Assembly: GCA_947446625.1 (NCBI GenBank)
Contig: CANFIE010000228.1
Span: forward strand, 1-6,653
Source: Acetobacteraceae bacterium
GTDB lineage: Bacteria; Pseudomonadota; Alphaproteobacteria; Acetobacterales; Acetobacteraceae
Direction: 5' to 3'
DNA: 6,653 nucleotides
Made by a program: the position numbers and the translations under genes. Every line of letters begins with the position of its first letter. Position 1 is the stretch's first letter. The notes beneath the pieces are model-generated. The model was not told where the DNA came from, made no database searches, and worked only from the letters and a program-made list of their open reading frames with translations. Shown here piece by piece: positions 5,690 to 6,653 of this stretch.

Positions 5690-6343
5690 ATGGGTGAACG
5701 CGTTGCAGGAATTCAAGCTTATTTAAATCGTTATTGGAAACTAGGAGGAGTGTGTATTGGTGTACTCATAGCTGTCGTGATGATCTGGACGATTCTTCCG
5801 CAAACAGAGCAGATATCTTATCAAATATCTGGAGATACATTTTATAGAATTATAATAATAGCACAAGAAAAGAACGCCTTTAGTCTAAATTTATGGTACA
5901 AAGGCCATATAGCAATACAAATTATAACAATAATTGCTGCTTTGGTTGCAGTTTTTTTGACAGCACTTTCAAATTCAGGGGAATTAAAAATATCAAAAAA
6001 ATACACACTTTTTGCATCATTATTAACGGCATCATTGACTTCATTGCATCCAGTGCTTCACGCTCGGGATAATATAGAGACTTTTATTCGTGCTGGTGCG
6101 GATTTGACTCGTTTAGAGGTGGAGTATTTGGCGGGGCGATCAAAAATTTGCCAAGCTCCTGTACGATGCCCGCGTCTCGAAAATGATGAAGTCCCCCATG
6201 CACTGCTGCAGCTGCAATTGAAGTTGATAGAAAAATTCAGTGAGATAATTAGCGACCAGCAGCGTGCCTACGCTAATATTGGATCGCATATAAGGCATTC
6301 AACTAGTGAATCGCAGATAAGAGATCCAGCAATTCAACGTTAG
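5690..6343 (+). CDS. Orphan multi-pass membrane protein of unknown function in AT-rich islet
   Basis: I do not recognise this 217-residue protein. A basic N-terminus leads to a membrane helix at about residues 18-36 (GVCIGVLIAVVMIWTIL). A loop of some 35 residues follows, then a second helix at about 73-94 (IAIQIITIIAALVAVFLTALS) and a weaker third hydrophobic stretch at about 105-123. The tail is soluble and helical: ARDNIETFIRAGADLTRLEVEYLAG (125-149), then 168-198 with coiled-coil-like spacing (LLQLQLKLIEKFSEIISDQ). Cys154 and Cys160 lie in a short RSKICQAPVRCPR linker. Membrane helices plus a helical cytoplasmic tail recall SLATT/DUF4231-type 2TM effector proteins, but only as architecture; no motif proves it. 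The ATG at 5690 has a strong GGAGAG ribosome binding site and a good promoter, arguing for a real, expressed gene. Codon use is strikingly AT-rich (ATA, TTA, AAT), unlike all neighbours, so recent horizontal acquisition is likely. Confidence 0.75.
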   Translation: MGERVAGIQAYLNRYWKLGGVCIGVLIAVVMIWTILPQTEQISYQISGDTFYRIIIIAQEKNAFSLNLWYKGHIAIQIITIIAALVAVFLTALSNSGELKISKKYTLFASLLTASLTSLHPVLHARDNIETFIRAGADLTRLEVEYLAGRSKICQAPVRCPRLENDEVPHALLQLQLKLIEKFSEIISDQQRAYANIGSHIRHSTSESQIRDPAIQR

Positions 6344-6385
6344 GATAAAAATTCTTAGAAATTAAAACTGAAAATATGCTGTATT

Positions 6386-6405
6386 GTTCACCCATAAACC
6401 AACTC
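6386..6405 (+). repeat. Right copy of the imperfect 20-bp direct repeat flanking the AT-rich islet
   Basis: This copy matches 5481-5500 at 15 of 20 positions and spans the (minus-strand) stop codon of the flavoprotein remnant. It marks the return to GC-rich DNA. The 44 bases between the membrane-protein stop and this point are AT-rich filler with only a weak, very short hairpin. Confidence 0.3.
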
Positions 6406-6538
6406 CGCACTGCCCCGCGCCCAGCCCTTCGGCACCTCCTGGCCCGTGGCGTGAAACGCCAGGGCCTCGGCCACCCGAATGCCGTCCACGCCGGCACTTA
6501 AAATGCCGCCGGCATAGCCCGCGCCTTCGCCGGCCGGG
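6388..6538 (-). pseudogene. C-terminal remnant of a COG2509-type FAD-dependent dehydrogenase, cut by an IS
   Basis: On the minus strand, 49 codons end at TGA (6390-6388). They begin with PAGEGAGYAGG and continue ILSAGVDGIRVAEAL, which is the highly characteristic FAD-binding C-terminal segment of the COG2509 family of uncharacterised FAD/NAD(P)-dependent oxidoreductases; intact members read roughly YPAGEGAGYAGGI there. The tail is rich in Gly, Ala and Trp and ends SAELVYG. Intact proteins of this family are several hundred residues, so most of the gene is missing on the upstream side. Homology stops abruptly at 6538. The single leftover base C6538 fits as the third base of the expected Tyr codon, so the break is a clean insertion rather than a frameshift. 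The remaining N-terminal part may lie beyond the IS outside the window. No start codon remains, so it should be non-functional. Confidence 0.8.
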
Positions 6539-6653
6539 GTAAATGCTCACGTGGTTGGCGATGCGGGGTTGCGCGCGGGCTCGGGATATGAGTCAAGGTA
6601 TGGATGACCCTGCCGCCCCGGTTTGGCCTGAGTGACGCCGAGAAGGACGCCCT
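6539..6653 (+). mobile_element. Left end of a probable IS66-family insertion sequence, continuing past the window
   Basis: The flavoprotein homology ends exactly where GTAA begins (6539-6542), and IS66-family elements are known to have terminal inverted repeats starting 5'-GTAA. The first bases, GTAAATGCTCACGTGG, resemble an IS66-type end, and a transposase-like reading frame opens 65 nt further in. The family makes 8-bp target duplications, which would be the eight bases 6531-6538; the other end is outside the window and cannot be checked. The short distance from end to transposase start suggests a simple element without the accessory tnpA/tnpB genes (ISBst12-like group), which is inference. 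Confidence 0.6.
6604..6653 (+). CDS. N-terminus of probable IS66-family transposase (TnpC), truncated by window edge
   Basis: An ATG at 6604 with an AAGG ribosome binding site 5 nt upstream (6595-6598) opens a frame that runs off the window after 16 full codons, MTLPPRFGLSDAEKDA. The LSDAEKDA segment, usually followed by a leucine-zipper-like helix, is typical of the start of IS66 TnpC transposases. Only 16 residues are visible, so the family call rests on this short motif together with the GTAA end 65 nt upstream and the interrupted gene beside it. Confidence 0.58.
   Translation, partial: MTLPPRFGLSDAEKDA

Noticed and set aside
6331..6349. An integron-cassette attC site near the end of the membrane-protein gene (ATTCAAC followed by GTTAGGA).
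   Set aside because: The two core-like heptamers are directly adjacent, with no intervening inverted-repeat spacer, and the second lacks the final pyrimidine. This is not an attC structure.
6347..6367. An intrinsic terminator between the membrane-protein gene and the flavoprotein remnant (AATTCTTAGAAATT).
   Set aside because: The stem is three or four A/T-rich pairs around a minimal loop, too weak to terminate transcription in either direction.
6536..6539. A one-base frameshift in the GGGG run of the flavoprotein remnant.
   Set aside because: The frame continues for only about three sensible codons beyond it, and the break coincides with a GTAA IS end. An insertion junction explains both facts better.
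6303..6550. Minus-strand open frames of 62-64 codons running over the flavoprotein remnant.
   Set aside because: They are in the wrong frame relative to the clear PAGEGAGYAGG homology. One of them crosses the IS junction into the membrane-gene spacer, so they are shadows.

Overview
This looks like a chromosomal window from a GC-rich alphaproteobacterium. The guess is Rhodospirillales/Acetobacteraceae (Roseomonas-like), based on the very high GC, the codon use and the protein flavour rather than on a marker gene. Positions 1-5492 are uniformly GC-rich (for example about 88% GC over 3601-3660). Positions about 5500-6387 form a sharply AT-rich patch (about 27-28% GC over 5821-5940). GC-rich DNA then resumes to the end.

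Layout of the ordinary part. 1-680 (+) is the C-terminal two thirds of a mandelate-racemase-type enolase-superfamily enzyme. It overlaps tail-to-tail with ogt (637-1182, -), an O6-alkylguanine-DNA methyltransferase, which is translationally coupled behind a luciferase-like flavin-dependent oxidoreductase (1169-2206, -). A divergent intergenic region (2207-2411) leads to a small DUF1761 membrane protein (2412-2873, +). That gene overlaps tail-to-tail with a DUF445 membrane protein (2853-4118, -), which lies downstream of ppa, inorganic pyrophosphatase (4191-4724, -). These are compactly packed metabolic, repair and envelope genes with no obvious shared pathway.

Accessory part. Divergently from ppa runs a two-gene type II toxin-antitoxin operon: a Gp49/HigB-like toxin (4834-5181) and an XRE-type antitoxin (5178-5492) overlapping by ATGA. 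Just upstream is a 24-bp near-perfect palindrome (4802-4825) filling the spacer and -10 of a good promoter. The promoter geometry predicts a leaderless mRNA starting at or next to the toxin ATG. Downstream is the AT-rich patch with its own promoter and ribosome binding site, encoding one orphan multi-pass membrane protein (5690-6343). Next, on the minus strand, come the last 49 codons of a COG2509-type FAD-dependent dehydrogenase (6388-6538), cut off at 6538/6539. The cut coincides with a GTAA-type end and the start of a probable IS66-family transposase gene running off the window.

The right third is therefore an insertion hot spot: an addiction module, a foreign-looking islet and an IS, stacked between ppa and a broken flavoprotein gene. 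The strongest candidates for something undescribed are the orphan membrane protein in the AT-rich islet and the operator-in-promoter, leaderless control of the toxin-antitoxin pair. A functional link between the membrane protein and the toxin-antitoxin pair is speculative.
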